64,000 nt of DNA, from contig JAUXVF010000031.1 in the NCBI GenBank assembly GCA_030680355.1, positions 186,001 to 250,000 of the forward strand. Direction: 5' to 3'. Position 1 is the first letter of the stretch; each line of letters begins with the position of its first letter. The position numbers were made by a program, and so were the translations under genes. A model generated the notes under the pieces. The model was not told the origin of the DNA, did no database searches, and saw only the letters and a list, made by a program, of their open reading frames with translations. The stretch is from Caulobacter sp. Its GTDB lineage: Bacteria; Pseudomonadota; Alphaproteobacteria; Caulobacterales; Caulobacteraceae. Shown one piece after another: positions 27,900-35,854 of the stretch.

Positions 27900-28823
27900 A
27901 TGCTTATCCGTCAAGGCGGCGATCTGACCGAGAACGACGTTACACCGCGCGGGATCTACCTGCGGCGGCGAGAGTTCATGACCGGCGTCGCCGGCGCCGG
28001 TCTGGCCCTGGCCGCCGGCCCGGCCTCGGCCATCGCCTTGCGCGGCGAGCCCAGCCGCTATTCGACCGACGAGGAGAAGACCTCGAAGGACAACGTCACC
28101 GGCTACAACAACTACTACGAGTTCGGCGTCGACAAGAGCGACCCGGCCCGCAACGCCGGGGCCCTGACCACCTCGCCGTGGACCGTGAAAATCGACGGCG
28201 AATGCGACAAGCCCGGAACCTATGACCTCGGCGACTTTCTGCGCGGCAACACGCTGCAGGAGCGGATCTACCGCCTGCGCTGCGTCGAGGGCTGGTCGAT
28301 GGTCATCCCCTGGCTGGGCGTGCCCCTGGCTGACCTGCTCAAGCCCTATGGTCCGACCAGCAAGGCGAAATACGTCGCTTTCGAAACCCTGGAGCGGCCG
28401 TCGGAAATGATCGGTCAGCGCCGCAGCGTGCTCTACTGGCCCTATCGCGAGGGCTTGCGCATGGACGAAGCCATGAACCCGCTGACCATCATGGCCGTCG
28501 GCCTCTATGGCGAGACGCTGCCCAATCAGAACGGCGCCCCGATGCGGCTGGTCGTGCCCTGGAAGTACGGCTTCAAGAGCATCAAGAGCATCGTGCGGAT
28601 CAGCTTCACCGAAAAACAGCCGCCCACCGCCTGGAACCGCTCGGCGGCGCGGGAATACGGCTTCTATTCCAACGTCAATCCCGAGGTGGATCACCCGCGC
28701 TGGTCGCAGGCCACAGAGCGGCGCATCGGCGAGTTCCGCCGCCGGCCGACCCTGATGTTCAACGGCTACGGCGAGCAGGTGGCCTCGATGTACCGCGGCA
28801 TGGATCTGCGGAAATTCTTCTGA
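27900..28823 (+). CDS. msrP: protein-methionine-sulfoxide reductase catalytic subunit MsrP
   Basis: ATG 27900 follows AAGGGAG and gives 307 residues. A twin-arginine signal ([12 protein letters not shown], then a hydrophobic stretch) exports the folded protein. The molybdopterin domain has the metal-ligand cysteine in [11 protein letters not shown] and the closing motifs [16 protein letters not shown]. MsrP repairs oxidised methionines in periplasmic proteins and takes electrons from MsrQ, whose gene overlaps its stop by one base. Confidence 0.95.
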   Translation: MLIRQGGDLTENDVTPRGIYLRRREFMTGVAGAGLALAAGPASAIALRGEPSRYSTDEEKTSKDNVTGYNNYYEFGVDKSDPARNAGALTTSPWTVKIDGECDKPGTYDLGDFLRGNTLQERIYRLRCVEGWSMVIPWLGVPLADLLKPYGPTSKAKYVAFETLERPSEMIGQRRSVLYWPYREGLRMDEAMNPLTIMAVGLYGETLPNQNGAPMRLVVPWKYGFKSIKSIVRISFTEKQPPTAWNRSAAREYGFYSNVNPEVDHPRWSQATERRIGEFRRRPTLMFNGYGEQVASMYRGMDLRKFF

Positions 28824-29416
28824 TGGATCGAAAGGCGCGGGAGCGGATCGTCTATGCGGCGGTCTGGCTGGCCTGTCTGGCGCCGCTGCTGTGGCTGGCC
28901 TGGCGCGGCTATGCCGGCGAGCTGGGGGCCAACCCCATCGAGGCGGTGATCCGCAAACTGGGCGTCTGGGGCCTGCGGCTGCTGCTCGTCGGTCTGGCGA
29001 TCAGCCCGGCGGCGCGGATTCTGCGCCAGCCCCGGTTGATCCGCTTCCGGCGGACGGTGGGGCTGTTCGCCTTCAGCTACATCCTGCTGCACCTGTCGAC
29101 CTACATCGGCGTCGACCAGTTCTTCGACTGGGCCGCGATCGGCAAGGACATCCTCAAACGCCCCTACATCACCATTGGCATGGCGGCCTTCCTGTTGCTG
29201 ACCCCGCTGGCCGCGACCTCGTTCAACGGGGCCGTCCGCCGGCTGGGGCCGAAGCGGTGGCGACGGCTGCACCAACTGATCTACCTGATCGTGCCGATGG
29301 GCGTGGTTCACTACTATCTGCTGGTCAAGGCTGACCACCGCCCGCCGCTGATCTACGGCGGCATCGTCGCGGCCCTGCTGGGCTGGCGGCTCTGGGCGGC
29401 GCGAAAGTCGGCCTAG
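28823..29416 (+). CDS. msrQ: heme-binding membrane subunit MsrQ
   Basis: The 197-residue protein has about six transmembrane helices and the heme histidines of the ferric-reductase-like family: LLHLSTY (helix 3), RLHQLIY and VVHYYLL. MsrQ passes electrons from the respiratory chain or flavin to MsrP at the inner membrane. Its ATG overlaps the msrP stop (TGATG). Its stop overlaps the convergent SDR gene's stop by four bases. Confidence 0.94.
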   Translation: MDRKARERIVYAAVWLACLAPLLWLAWRGYAGELGANPIEAVIRKLGVWGLRLLLVGLAISPAARILRQPRLIRFRRTVGLFAFSYILLHLSTYIGVDQFFDWAAIGKDILKRPYITIGMAAFLLLTPLAATSFNGAVRRLGPKRWRRLHQLIYLIVPMGVVHYYLLVKADHRPPLIYGGIVAALLGWRLWAARKSA

Positions 29417-30249
29417 ACGCCGTATCGGTCCCGGAACGCGGCCATGGCGGCGCTGGTCTCGACGGTGAATGTGTCCAGCACTTCGGCCTCATCGGAGCCG
29501 TTGGTGAAGATGAAGAATTCATCGCTCTCGACCTGGTCGGCGATGCGCTCGCCGGCGACGGCGGCGGGCAGACCGTGGGCCATGGGCGAGGGGCCCTCGA
29601 CGGTGCGCGGGCGCGGTCCGCCGAAAGCGACCTGGCGGTTACGGAACGAGTTCCAGATGTCGCTCTGCACCACGCCCGGACAGATGATCGCGGCCGACAG
29701 CTTGGTGCCCTCGAAATCGCGGCGCATGCACAGGCTGTAGCCCATCACCGCGTGTTTGGCGGCGGTGTAGGGCGCGGTGATCCCGCCCCGTTTCGACGGC
29801 GGCAGACCCAGGGCGTGTTCGGAGCCGGTGTTGATGATCCTGCCGGTCAGGCCGCTGTCCATCATCCGCTGGGCGAAGGTTTTTACCCCCAGATAGACGC
29901 CGCGGATATTGACCGAGAACACCCAGTCCCAGACGTGGGTCGGGGTTTCGTGGACGGTAGTGCCGGCGCCGACGCCGGCGTTGTTGAACAGCAGGCTGGG
30001 CGGCTCGTCCCACTGCGACCAGGCCGTGTCGGCCAGGGCCTGCCAGCTGGCTTCGTCGATGACGTCGAGCCGGGCCGAGGCGGCGATCAGTCCCTCTTCA
30101 ACCAGCCCGGCCGCGGCCTGGGCCGCCCGGTCGGCCTCGATGTCGGCGATCAGCACCTTGGCGCCGCGCCTGGCCAGGGCCGTGGCCAGACCCAGGCCGA
30201 TGCCCGAGGCCCCGCCGGTGACGACCGCGACCCGGCCGGCGATCTTCAT
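29413..30249 (-). CDS. short-chain dehydrogenase/reductase
   Basis: The 278-residue product has TGGASGIG at residues 11-18, NNAGV near 89 and catalytic YTAAK near 165, all canonical for classical SDRs. An aspartate after beta-2 (LIADIEADR) suggests NAD(H). It is the last gene of a minus-strand set with two acyl-CoA dehydrogenases, so it probably acts on a hydroxyacyl or related intermediate. The gap to the upstream gene is one base. Confidence 0.88.
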   Translation of the reverse strand: MKIAGRVAVVTGGASGIGLGLATALARRGAKVLIADIEADRAAQAAAGLVEEGLIAASARLDVIDEASWQALADTAWSQWDEPPSLLFNNAGVGAGTTVHETPTHVWDWVFSVNIRGVYLGVKTFAQRMMDSGLTGRIINTGSEHALGLPPSKRGGITAPYTAAKHAVMGYSLCMRRDFEGTKLSAAIICPGVVQSDIWNSFRNRQVAFGGPRPRTVEGPSPMAHGLPAAVAGERIADQVESDEFFIFTNGSDEAEVLDTFTVETSAAMAAFRDRYGV

Positions 30250-30250
30250 C

Positions 30251-31387
30251 CTAGAAGCCCATCACTTTGGCATAGCGGTCACGGTGATAGCTCGCGCCGC
30301 CAAACAGCTGCTCGGCCACCCGGGCGCGCTTGAGATAGAGGCCGGCGTCATGAACGTCGGTCATGCCGATACCGCCATGCATCTGGACCATCTCGTTGCT
30401 GACCAGATGGGCGAGGTCGCTGGCCTTGGCCTTGGCCAGGGAGCAGGCGGCCCGGTTGTCGGTCGCGCCGGTGTCGATCTGCTCGAGGGCCGCCTCGACG
30501 CAGGAGCGGGTGGTTTCAAGGTCGGTGAACATCTTCGCGGCGCGGTGCTGCAGGCTCTGGAACGTACCGATCACCTGGCCGAACTGGGTGCGGGTCTTCA
30601 GGTAGTCGAGGGTGATCTCGAAGGCCTGCAGGGCGCTGCCCAGCATTTCGGCGGCGAGGCCGGCGCGGGCCCGGTCGAGCACCGGCTCGAGAATGTCCCA
30701 GCCCTTGCCGACCTGGCCCAGCACGGCGTCCTTGCCGAGCTTGACGCCGGCGAAAGTCAGCTGCGCGGCGCCGCGGCTGTCGGCCAGGGCCAGGTGTTTG
30801 CGGGTCAGGCCGGCGGCGTCTCCGGGGACCAGGAACAGGGTCAGGCCGTCGGTCTCGCCCGGCTTGCCGCCGGTGCGGGCGACGACGATGATCAGGTCGG
30901 CGGCCTCGCCGTCGAGCACGAAGGTCTTCTTGCCGGTCAGGCTGAAGCCGTCGCCGGCCGCCTCGGCCTTCAGGGCGGTCATTTCGGGGGCGTGGTGCGA
31001 AGCCTCATCGACGGCCAGGGCCGTGACGACCGCGCCGGCGGCGATCTTCGGCAGCCAGGCTGACTTCTGGCCATCCGTGCCGCCGAGCGTCAGGGCCGCC
31101 GCGCCGATCAGGGCCGTCGACAACAACGGGGAGGCGACCAGCGTGCGGCCGGTCTCCTCGAGGATCAGACCCAGGCCCAGATAGCCGAACCCCGACCCGT
31201 CATGCGCTTCGGGGACGATCACCCCGGCCCAGCCCATCTGGCCCATCTCGGCCCAGGCGGCGGCGTCGAAGCTGGCGCCGGACCCGCTGTCACGCAGGGC
31301 GCGCAGCCTCGTCACCGGCGACGACTCCTGCGCCCAGCTCTTGGCCGCGTCGCGCAGCATGGTCTGTTCTTCGTTCAGGACGGCCAT
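30251..31387 (-). CDS. acyl-CoA dehydrogenase family protein (smaller partner type)
   Basis: The 378-residue product has the acyl-CoA dehydrogenase fold: N-terminal helices, a middle beta domain (~120-220) and C-terminal helices with RTQFGQVIGTFQSLQHR and MHGGIGMTDVHD. The canonical EGT(S/A) catalytic glutamate motif near the C-terminus is not evident. Such members often pair with a second dehydrogenase to form heteromeric enzymes, as in steroid side-chain oxidation. The second copy lies at 32500-33708, so a heterotetramer is possible (inference). Confidence 0.85.
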   Translation of the reverse strand: MAVLNEEQTMLRDAAKSWAQESSPVTRLRALRDSGSGASFDAAAWAEMGQMGWAGVIVPEAHDGSGFGYLGLGLILEETGRTLVASPLLSTALIGAAALTLGGTDGQKSAWLPKIAAGAVVTALAVDEASHHAPEMTALKAEAAGDGFSLTGKKTFVLDGEAADLIIVVARTGGKPGETDGLTLFLVPGDAAGLTRKHLALADSRGAAQLTFAGVKLGKDAVLGQVGKGWDILEPVLDRARAGLAAEMLGSALQAFEITLDYLKTRTQFGQVIGTFQSLQHRAAKMFTDLETTRSCVEAALEQIDTGATDNRAACSLAKAKASDLAHLVSNEMVQMHGGIGMTDVHDAGLYLKRARVAEQLFGGASYHRDRYAKVMGF

Positions 31388-31415
31388 CAGTGTTTCCTAC
31401 CGGTCGTTGTCGTTG

Positions 31416-31523
31416 TGCGTGCTTCGACACGCGGCCGTTGGCCGCTGCTCAGCATGACTAAGAAAAGGGACCCAAGATCCATGTCATCCTGAGCAGGCCC
31501 GTAGGGCCGTGTCGAAGGACGCA
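31416..31523. repeat. dispersed palindromic repeat, copy 1 (108 bp)
   Basis: The outer arms are TGCGTGCTTCGACACG on the left and its near reverse complement on the right (CCGTGTCGAAGGACGCA). The inner arms are GCTGCTCAGCATGAC and GTCATCCTGAGCAGGC. The whole unit can fold into one long imperfect hairpin. Copies with the same arms lie at 41823-41934 and 48913-49025. This one lies between two genes of one minus-strand group. Confidence 0.85.
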
Positions 31524-31526
31524 CCC

Positions 31527-32135
31527 TCATGCCGTCGCCTTCCCGTGATGCACCGCCCAGGCCAGCGCCTGTTCGAGGCGGTCGTTGCCCCAGAACAGCT
31601 CGCCATCGGCGGTGATGAAACTGGGCGAGCCGAACACGCCGCGCGCCTTGGCCTGGCCGACGTGATCCTTGAGCCGCGCCTTGACGGCGTCGGACCCGGC
31701 CGCTTCCAGCGCCGCCTCGGGGGCGCCACCGGCCTCGGCGATCAGGGGGGCCAGCACCTCGGGATCGGAAATGTCCTGGTCGGCGACAAAATTGGCTTCA
31801 TAGACCCGGCGGCTGAAGGCCGGCGTCCAGCCCTCATCCAGCCCGGCCACGGCCACCCGCGCCGCCAGCAGCGTATTACGCGGGAACTGGCTGGGATGGT
31901 TCAGCGGTAAGCCTTCATCGGCGCAGACTCGTTCCAGATCCCGCCACATATACTTCCCCTTGACCGGGAAGGCGTTGAACGGGCTGTCGGTCCGGCCCTG
32001 CTGGGCGTGAAACAGCGGCCCGAGCAGGAACGGCCGCCATTCGACACGGACGCCCGCCGCCTCCGCCAGCCGCTCGACGCGCATGGCCGCCGGATAGCTG
32101 TAGGTCGAGGCGAACTCGTACCAGAACTCGATCAT
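31527..32135 (-). CDS. 2-hydroxychromene-2-carboxylate isomerase / DsbA-like (kappa GST) family protein
   Basis: ATG 32135 gives 202 residues starting IEFWYEFASTYSYPAAMR, the typical first strand and helix of the HCCA isomerase group, where a serine replaces the DsbA cysteine. Other family signs are WRPFLLGPLF, KYMWRDLER and FGSPSFI. The enzymes use glutathione in aromatic ring degradation. Its ATG overlaps the stop of the upstream unknown gene (ATGA), so it is co-translated with the catabolic operon. Confidence 0.87.
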   Translation of the reverse strand: MIEFWYEFASTYSYPAAMRVERLAEAAGVRVEWRPFLLGPLFHAQQGRTDSPFNAFPVKGKYMWRDLERVCADEGLPLNHPSQFPRNTLLAARVAVAGLDEGWTPAFSRRVYEANFVADQDISDPEVLAPLIAEAGGAPEAALEAAGSDAVKARLKDHVGQAKARGVFGSPSFITADGELFWGNDRLEQALAWAVHHGKATA

Positions 32136-32503
32136 GCGGCCGCTCCAGAGGACAGGAGGTCGAGGCGGGCGCCATGTACCCAAGAATGAAACTGGCCGTC
32201 CTTCCGGACCGACAGTGTTAGCGCGTCCTCAAACAGTCGCCGCAGGTCGTCATCCGTCAGCGGTTGGCGGCGGCGAAGGAAGACGGCGCCGAGTTCATGG
32301 TCGATCTTGGCTAGCGACCATCCCTCCCAGTCAAGCGAACCGGGGGCAGACGAAAGGTTCAGTCGAATCTCGACCTCGTGTTCGGCATTCCAGTCGCTGG
32401 GGACCGCCGATCGAAAGGCCCAATAGATCGAATCTTTCGAGCGGGCCCGATCGATCGCATGTTGGAGATAGTCGGTCACGACTGAGCCCTTCGCCAATCT
32501 CAC
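32132..32503 (-). CDS. protein of unknown function in catabolic operon
   Basis: The ~123-residue soluble protein starts from GTG 32503, which overlaps the stop of the upstream acyl-CoA dehydrogenase (GTGA); an in-frame GTG at 32482 is an alternative. It is charged, with a segment EVEIRLNLSSAPG and a C-terminal helix rich in Arg/Leu, and has no signal or membrane segment. I recognise no domain. The four-base overlaps on both sides make it a genuine member of the operon. Confidence 0.6.
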   Translation of the reverse strand: MRLAKGSVVTDYLQHAIDRARSKDSIYWAFRSAVPSDWNAEHEVEIRLNLSSAPGSLDWEGWSLAKIDHELGAVFLRRRQPLTDDDLRRLFEDALTLSVRKDGQFHSWVHGARLDLLSSGAAA

Positions 32504-33708
32504 TGGTGATCCAGAAGCCCCAGAACCCGCTTGGCCACCACGTTGAGATTGATCTCGCTGGTGCCGCCCTCGATGGAATTGGCCTTGGCCCGCAGCATCG
32601 ATCGCATGGCGCCGATCTCGCCGGCGGAGAAGCTGTCGCCCTCCCAGCCCAGACCCTGCAGGCCGAGCGCCTCGACGGTCAGTTCGGTGCGATCCTGGTT
32701 CAGCTTGGCGGCGGCGTATTTGATGATCGATGTGGCGGCGCTGGGACCCTTGCTGGCCTTGCCCTCGGCCTCGGCGCGACGGACGGTCAGCAGGAAGGCG
32801 GCGGCGTCCATCTTGTGAGCGGAGATGCGGTTGCGCAGGTCGCCGTCGGCGATGCGGCCCTGCGCGTCGACGCCGACGTGCTCCTTGGCCGCCTCGACGA
32901 CATCGATGCCGGCCCCGCCGCCGAAACCGCCGGCGGAGATGTTCTGGCGCTCATACTGCAGCAGGCGTTTGGCGATTTCCCAGCCGCCGTTGAGTTTGCC
33001 GACCAGCTGAGCCTTGGGGACCTTCACATCGGTGAAGAAGGTTTCGCAGAACGGCGAGGAGCCGCTGATCAGCTTGATCGGCCGGGTCTCGACGCCGGTG
33101 CTGGTCATGTCGAACAGCACGAACGAAATGCCCTCGTGCTTCTTGGTGGTGTCGGTGCGCACCAGGCAGAAGATCCAGTCGGCCTGGTCGGCGTAGCTGG
33201 TCCAGACCTTCTGACCGTTGATCAGGAAATGGTCGCCCTGATCCTCGCAGCGGGTCTGCAGCCCGGCCAGGTCGGAGCCGGCGCCCGGTTCCGAATAGCC
33301 CTGACACCAGCGGATTTCGCCCTTGACGATGCCGGGCAGGAATTTCTGCTTCTGCTCCTCGGTCGCGTATTCGAGCAGCACGGGGCCGAGCATCCAGACG
33401 CCGAAACTCATCAGGGCCGGCCGGGCCTTGATCCGGCGCAGCTCGCTCTCGAGCACCTTGTTCTGTTCGCGGGACAGCCCGCCGCCGCCGTACTGGGTCG
33501 GCCACATCGGCGCGGTCCAGCCCTTGGCCGCCATCCGGTCAAGCCAGAGCTTGGCGTCCGGATTGGCCGGCTTGAATCGGCGCCCGCCCCAGGGGGCCTC
33601 GGACTCGTCGTCCATCGGCTGGTTGAGCGAAGCCGGATAGTTGGCCGCCAGCCAGTCCCGCGTCTCGGTCCGGAAGGCCTCCAGATCGCCGCCGCCAAAG
33701 TCCGCCAT
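32500..33708 (-). CDS. acyl-CoA dehydrogenase family protein
   Basis: ATG 33708 is chosen because the conserved part begins soon after it (402 residues). Landmarks include WPTQYGGGG, RWCQGYSEPGAGSDLAGLQT (the FAD/substrate region of the FadE-type), QKVWTSYADQADWIF and a C-terminal IEGGTSEINLNVVAKRVLG that gives the FAD-binding tail. It oxidises an acyl-CoA at the alpha-beta position and passes electrons to ETF. It is first in the operon with the unknown protein, the HCCA isomerase-like protein, the second dehydrogenase and the SDR. Confidence 0.93.
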   Translation of the reverse strand: MADFGGGDLEAFRTETRDWLAANYPASLNQPMDDESEAPWGGRRFKPANPDAKLWLDRMAAKGWTAPMWPTQYGGGGLSREQNKVLESELRRIKARPALMSFGVWMLGPVLLEYATEEQKQKFLPGIVKGEIRWCQGYSEPGAGSDLAGLQTRCEDQGDHFLINGQKVWTSYADQADWIFCLVRTDTTKKHEGISFVLFDMTSTGVETRPIKLISGSSPFCETFFTDVKVPKAQLVGKLNGGWEIAKRLLQYERQNISAGGFGGGAGIDVVEAAKEHVGVDAQGRIADGDLRNRISAHKMDAAAFLLTVRRAEAEGKASKGPSAATSIIKYAAAKLNQDRTELTVEALGLQGLGWEGDSFSAGEIGAMRSMLRAKANSIEGGTSEINLNVVAKRVLGLLDHQ

Positions 33709-33855
33709 GGCCGTTCTCCCTCTGCCCGGTTCTCGCCTCACCTTACCGCGCCGGGTTGGCGGAGCAAGCCGGTTCAAACAGATGTTCGAGATATCGGACG
33801 CGCGATGTCCCGCTGACCGGGCTATAGTCCGCGCCGGAACTGGTTCGGGATTCGT

Positions 33856-35508
33856 ATGCGTCTTTTTGGCGAACTCAAGCCGGCCCTGCTGGCGGCCGCT
33901 CCGACCCTTGCCGCGGCGGCGGCGATGACGTCCGGGGTTATGCTGCTGGCGTCCGGCGCCACGCCGTCCGACCCGTCACGCTTTCTGGCGCTGCTGCGGT
34001 TCACCCCGCAGATCCTGATTGAAACCAGCCACTTCCTGTCCTCGATCCTGGGCCTGTTGCTGATCCTGCTGGCCTTTGGCCTGCGCTCGCGGCTGGACGC
34101 CGCCTGGACGGCGACCCTGGTCACCCTGCTGGCGGCGGCCCTGCTGGCGCCGTTCAAGGGGTTCAACTGGGAAGAGGCCGCGGTGCTGATCGGTTGCACG
34201 GCCCTGATCCTGCCTCTGCGCGGCGCCTTTCCGCGCTCGGCCGCCCTCTCGCGCATGGAGGTAACGCCCGGCTGGCTGGTCTCGGCGGCGGCCATCCTGA
34301 TCGGTGCGGCCCTGCTGGGCTGGTGGTCCTTCGCCCATGCCGACTACGCCGGCCGGCCGATCTGGCGGGTGATGGTCGATCAGGACATCACCCGGGCCAT
34401 CCGCTCGTCCGTCGGCGCCGCCATGGTCCTGCTGTTCTTCGGCCTGTGGCGGATGTTCGCCATGGCCGCCACCCCGCCGGTGTCGGGCGAGGACGACCCC
34501 GATTTCCAGCGGGTGCGGGCCATCCTGCGCTCGGCCGAATGGGCCCAGCCAGACTCCAACCTGGCCCTGCTGGGGGACAAGCGGTTCCTGTTCTCGCCGT
34601 CTGGCCAGACCTTCCTGATGTTCGGCGTGCGCGGGCGATCCTGGATCGCCATGGACGGGCCGATCGGCAAACAGACGGAGCGTATGGAGCTGCTCTGGCG
34701 GTTCCGGGAACTGGCGGACGCCCACGCCGCCCGACCGGCGCTCTACGGCATCGGCCCCGAGGATCTGCCTGATGCGGTCGAGCTGGGTTTTTCGATCCAG
34801 AAGATCGGCGAGGCCGCCGCCGTGCCCCTCGACGGCTTCTCCCTGGTTGGTCGCCGTCGGGAGGCGCTGCGCCGCAACTGGCGTAAGGCGGGGGAGGGCG
34901 GAGCCTCCTTCGAAGTCCTGCCGCCTGAAGATGTTCCGGCCCTGATGGACGAACTCAAGGCCATCTCGGATGAGTGGCTGGCCAATCATTCGGGGGGCGA
35001 GAAGGCCTTTTCCCTCGGCGGCTTCGTGCCCAGCTACGTGGCCGAGTTCCCGGTCGCCGTCGTGCGTTCGGCGGGGGCGATCGTGGCCTTCGCCTCGGTC
35101 TGGCCGACCGCCTCGCGCAAGACCTTCTCCATGGATCTGATGCGTTACGGCGACGCCGCGCCCAGCAACGTCATGGACTACCTGTTCGTCGAACTGTTCG
35201 AATGGGGCCGCCAACAGGGCTATCACGCCTTCGACTTCGGCGCCTCGCCGCTGGCGGGCCTGGACGACCGGCCCCTGGCGCCGATGCTGTCGCGGGTTGG
35301 GCGACTGGTCTTCGAACGCGGCGAGGAGATCTACAATTTCCGCGGCGTGCGGCGATACAAGGACAAATACGATCCGCTCTGGCAGCCGCGCTACATCGCC
35401 GCGCCACACAAATGGCAGATCCCCATGCTGTTGGCCGATGTCGGGTTATTGTCGTCCGGCGGCATGGCCGGGCTGACCCGCCGGCCGAAGCGGTCGGTGG
35501 AAGCCTAA
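33856..35508 (+). CDS. MprF-like DUF2156 membrane protein
   Basis: The 550-residue protein has about six transmembrane helices in residues 10-205 and a cytosolic GNAT-like DUF2156 domain (~220-540) as in the C-terminal half of MprF. Motifs in the latter include FLMFGVRGRSWIAMDGP, RRNWRKAGEGG, SFSMDLMRY-like and the closing FNFRGVRRYKDKYDPLWQPRY. MprF transfers amino acids from tRNA to phosphatidylglycerol. The long N-terminal flippase part of MprF is here much shorter, so transferase rather than flippase function is likelier. The exact substrate is unproven. Confidence 0.85.
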   Translation: MRLFGELKPALLAAAPTLAAAAAMTSGVMLLASGATPSDPSRFLALLRFTPQILIETSHFLSSILGLLLILLAFGLRSRLDAAWTATLVTLLAAALLAPFKGFNWEEAAVLIGCTALILPLRGAFPRSAALSRMEVTPGWLVSAAAILIGAALLGWWSFAHADYAGRPIWRVMVDQDITRAIRSSVGAAMVLLFFGLWRMFAMAATPPVSGEDDPDFQRVRAILRSAEWAQPDSNLALLGDKRFLFSPSGQTFLMFGVRGRSWIAMDGPIGKQTERMELLWRFRELADAHAARPALYGIGPEDLPDAVELGFSIQKIGEAAAVPLDGFSLVGRRREALRRNWRKAGEGGASFEVLPPEDVPALMDELKAISDEWLANHSGGEKAFSLGGFVPSYVAEFPVAVVRSAGAIVAFASVWPTASRKTFSMDLMRYGDAAPSNVMDYLFVELFEWGRQQGYHAFDFGASPLAGLDDRPLAPMLSRVGRLVFERGEEIYNFRGVRRYKDKYDPLWQPRYIAAPHKWQIPMLLADVGLLSSGGMAGLTRRPKRSVEA

Positions 35509-35708
35509 CGGCCGGTCTGGATGCCGAACAGCGAGGCCAGGTGGACCAGCAGGAAAAGGACGCCGGCTGCTGAGAAGACCATGATCGGTCGCCAGGGAAT
35601 CATCCTCACGCCCTTGGCCAGGTCCGGCGGAAGCGAGCCGCGCCAGCCCGCGAAAACGGATAATCCGATAAAGGCGGCGATGATCGCGAGGGTGGTCGAG
35701 ACGTCCAT
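35505..35708 (-). CDS. small two-helix membrane protein of unknown function
   Basis: The 67-residue protein has two hydrophobic helices (about 6-22 and 43-62) joined by a short polar loop with a few basic residues (KGVRMIPWRP). Such tiny inner membrane proteins are often conserved but unassigned. Its stop overlaps the convergent DUF2156 gene by four bases. Confidence 0.55.
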   Translation of the reverse strand: MDVSTTLAIIAAFIGLSVFAGWRGSLPPDLAKGVRMIPWRPIMVFSAAGVLFLLVHLASLFGIQTGR

Positions 35709-35784
35709 GGCGGCCAGATGGCGTCCGATTGGCCGCGTTGCAAGCTTCGTCCACAGCTAATCGCCCAAACCCCTACATTTAGCG

Positions 35785-35799
35785 TTAACCTCGCGTTTA
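35785..35799 (+). promoter_or_regulatory. CtrA-like half-site pair upstream of podJ
   Basis: TTAA, seven bases and TTTA match the cell-cycle regulator CtrA's TTAA-N7-TTAA box except for one base. It lies ~55 bp before the podJ start. The assignment is an inference from the motif and from podJ being cell-cycle regulated in Caulobacter crescentus. Confidence 0.45.
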
Positions 35800-35847
35800 C
35801 ACACAAAGGGTGGCTCGGTAGCGTCGGGTTTGAAGTGCCGGAGATAC

Positions 35848-35852
35848 GATTC
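35848..35852. promoter_or_regulatory. GANTC (CcrM methylation) site just before podJ
   Basis: GATTC sits three bases upstream of the podJ ATG. Fully or hemimethylated GANTC sites recruit GcrA in Caulobacterales, and podJ belongs to the GcrA-linked genes in C. crescentus. Single sites also occur by chance, so this is supportive only. Confidence 0.4.
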
Positions 35853-35854
35853 GA

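Noticed and set aside
31416-31523. Reading the palindromic repeat as a rho-independent terminator or CRISPR-like unit.
   Set aside because: The stem is long with no T run, and the three copies are dispersed singly rather than in an array.
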